Assembly: GCA_050014415.1 (NCBI GenBank)
Contig: JBEKDJ010000252.1
Coordinates: forward strand, 1-7,141
Direction of reading: 5' to 3'
DNA: 7,141 nt
Origin: JBEKDJ01 sp050014415
GTDB taxonomy: Bacteria; Desulfobacterota; BSN033; UBA1163
Shown here in pieces: positions 6,683-7,141 of the stretch. Below the pieces are notes generated by a model. It was given only the letters and a program-made list of their open reading frames with translations, made no database searches and was not told where the DNA came from. Positions within the stretch are counted from its first letter, which is position 1, and each line of letters opens with the position of its first letter. The position numbers and the translations under genes were made by a program.

Positions 6683-6814
6683 CTAATAGACTCCACAAAT
6701 CCCATCGATGAAGAGCTCCTCTATTTCAATCTCTTCTAGAATCATGGGTCCTTCTTCGCAATCTAATTTCTCCTTCGTTTTCTCTTGCCTTCTATCCATT
6801 GCATTTTTTTCCAT
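6683..6814 (-). CDS. mftA: Mycofactocin precursor peptide MftA (43 aa)
   Basis: This short gene encodes the ribosomal precursor whose C-terminal Val-Tyr becomes the mycofactocin core. The 43-residue product has a charged, Glu/Lys-rich leader (about 15 charged residues in the first 31) and ends EELFIDGICGVY, followed directly by TAG. The family signature is IDGMCGVY; here Met is replaced by Ile, while Cys40, Gly41 and the modified Val42-Tyr43 are kept. It is longer than the roughly 30-residue actinobacterial precursors I recall and has an extra Cys at position 19. The start is the ATG at 6812-6814, backed by a strong gaggtga site four bases upstream; Met6 (6797-6799) has no ribosome binding site. 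It leads directly into mftB and mftC. Confidence rests on the terminal motif, exact position and ribosome binding site together. Confidence 0.95.
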   Translation of the reverse strand: MEKNAMDRRQEKTKEKLDCEEGPMILEEIEIEELFIDGICGVY

Positions 6815-6818
6815 TTTC

Positions 6819-6825
6819 TCACCTC
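6819..6825 (-). promoter_or_regulatory. Ribosome binding site of mftA
   Basis: The minus-strand sequence gaggtga lies four bases before the mftA ATG and closely complements the 16S rRNA tail. It fixes the start of this very short gene at position 1 rather than at the in-frame Met6. Confidence 0.75.
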
Positions 6826-6892
6826 GATATGACATCTGGAATCTCTCAAAACCAAAGAAAGCCTGTCAAAAATTTCCAAAACCCGCTCACTC

Positions 6893-7141
6893 CTATTTCC
6901 ACTCGCAGACCCAACGTCCTACGATTTGGCGTTTTTCCATGGCCTCGACAACCTTGTTGATCTCTTCGACCTTAAACTTCTTGCTGATCAGCCTGGCCAG
7001 ATTGAAATCCCCTTTCATCACCATATCAGCAAACGTGGGGATATCCTCATGGGTCCGAATGTTGCCGTAAAGGGTCCCTTTCACGGATTTACAGTGGGGA
7101 GGGGTATAGGCAAGGGGTAGCCCCGTCATCGCGGCTTCCGG
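6893..7141 (-). CDS. Zinc-type (MDR) alcohol dehydrogenase, C-terminal fragment
   Basis: Only the last 82 codons are visible; the gene runs off the right edge. The frame stays open to the edge, so the internal Met at 7127-7129 is not a start. The fragment shows the end of the MDR family: a core strand segment leading into KGTLYGNIRTHEDIPTF, the helix with LARLISKKFKVEEINKVVEAME, and the terminal strand VGRWVCEW. These enzymes oxidise alcohols with NAD(P). Members that work with mycofactocin hold NAD so tightly that the peptide cofactor must re-oxidise it. A position 78 bases upstream of mftA makes this a good candidate for such an enzyme. The catalytic zinc ligands and the Rossmann fold are outside the window, so substrate and cofactor habits cannot be read. 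Confidence 0.8.
   Translation of the reverse strand, partial: PEAAMTGLPLAYTPPHCKSVKGTLYGNIRTHEDIPTFADMVMKGDFNLARLISKKFKVEEINKVVEAMEKRQIVGRWVCEWK

Noticed and set aside
6354..6686. Open frame of 110 codons on the plus strand
   Set aside because: It is opposite mftB, which fits the mftA-mftB-mftC order; the plus-strand product is unlike any known protein.
6864..6869. ttgaca on the minus strand upstream of mftA as a promoter -35 box
   Set aside because: No acceptable -10 element lies 16-18 bases downstream (the best is agagat), so I cannot support a sigma-70 promoter, although an mftA promoter in this gap is possible.

Overview
The window is a compact, one-sided stretch: every gene I can support lies on the minus strand, so transcription runs from the high coordinates to the low ones. 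In transcription order it holds the 3' end of a zinc-type (MDR) alcohol dehydrogenase, a mycofactocin biosynthesis core mftA-mftB-mftC, two diverged paralogous FadH/Old-Yellow-Enzyme-type iron-sulfur flavoproteins, a 331-base non-coding stretch full of inverted repeats, and an electron transfer flavoprotein alpha subunit (etfA).

The key to the region is the short gene at 6683-6814. It encodes a 43-residue peptide ending IDGICGVY, which is the mycofactocin precursor signature with Ile in place of the usual Met. It is followed by a 100-residue MftB-like chaperone and by a radical SAM/SPASM maturase with the features of MftC. In characterised systems MftB and MftC act on the C-terminal Val-Tyr of MftA, producing a peptide-derived redox cofactor that serves alcohol dehydrogenases. 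The dehydrogenase fragment upstream and the flavoproteins downstream fit that role. The later pathway genes mftD, mftE and mftF are not in the window.

The two FadH/OYE proteins share the FMN barrel, cluster and FAD/NAD layout of 2,4-dienoyl-CoA reductase. They lack the residues expected at the dienoyl-CoA catalytic positions and resemble the mycofactocin-associated OYE families. One has a complete four-cysteine cluster motif (C343, C346, C350, C363). The other has Asp at the second cluster position (C343, D346, C350, C362). An ETF alpha subunit further downstream suggests electrons leave this system through an ETF. That route is inference.

The organism is most likely an anaerobic or facultative bacterium with moderate GC content. 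The intergenic palindromes (gttcgacaggctc type) look like those I associate with Desulfobacterota (the former Deltaproteobacteria), and mycofactocin genes beside OYE and ETF genes rather than actinobacterial mftD-F neighbours fit a non-actinobacterial host. This assignment is tentative.
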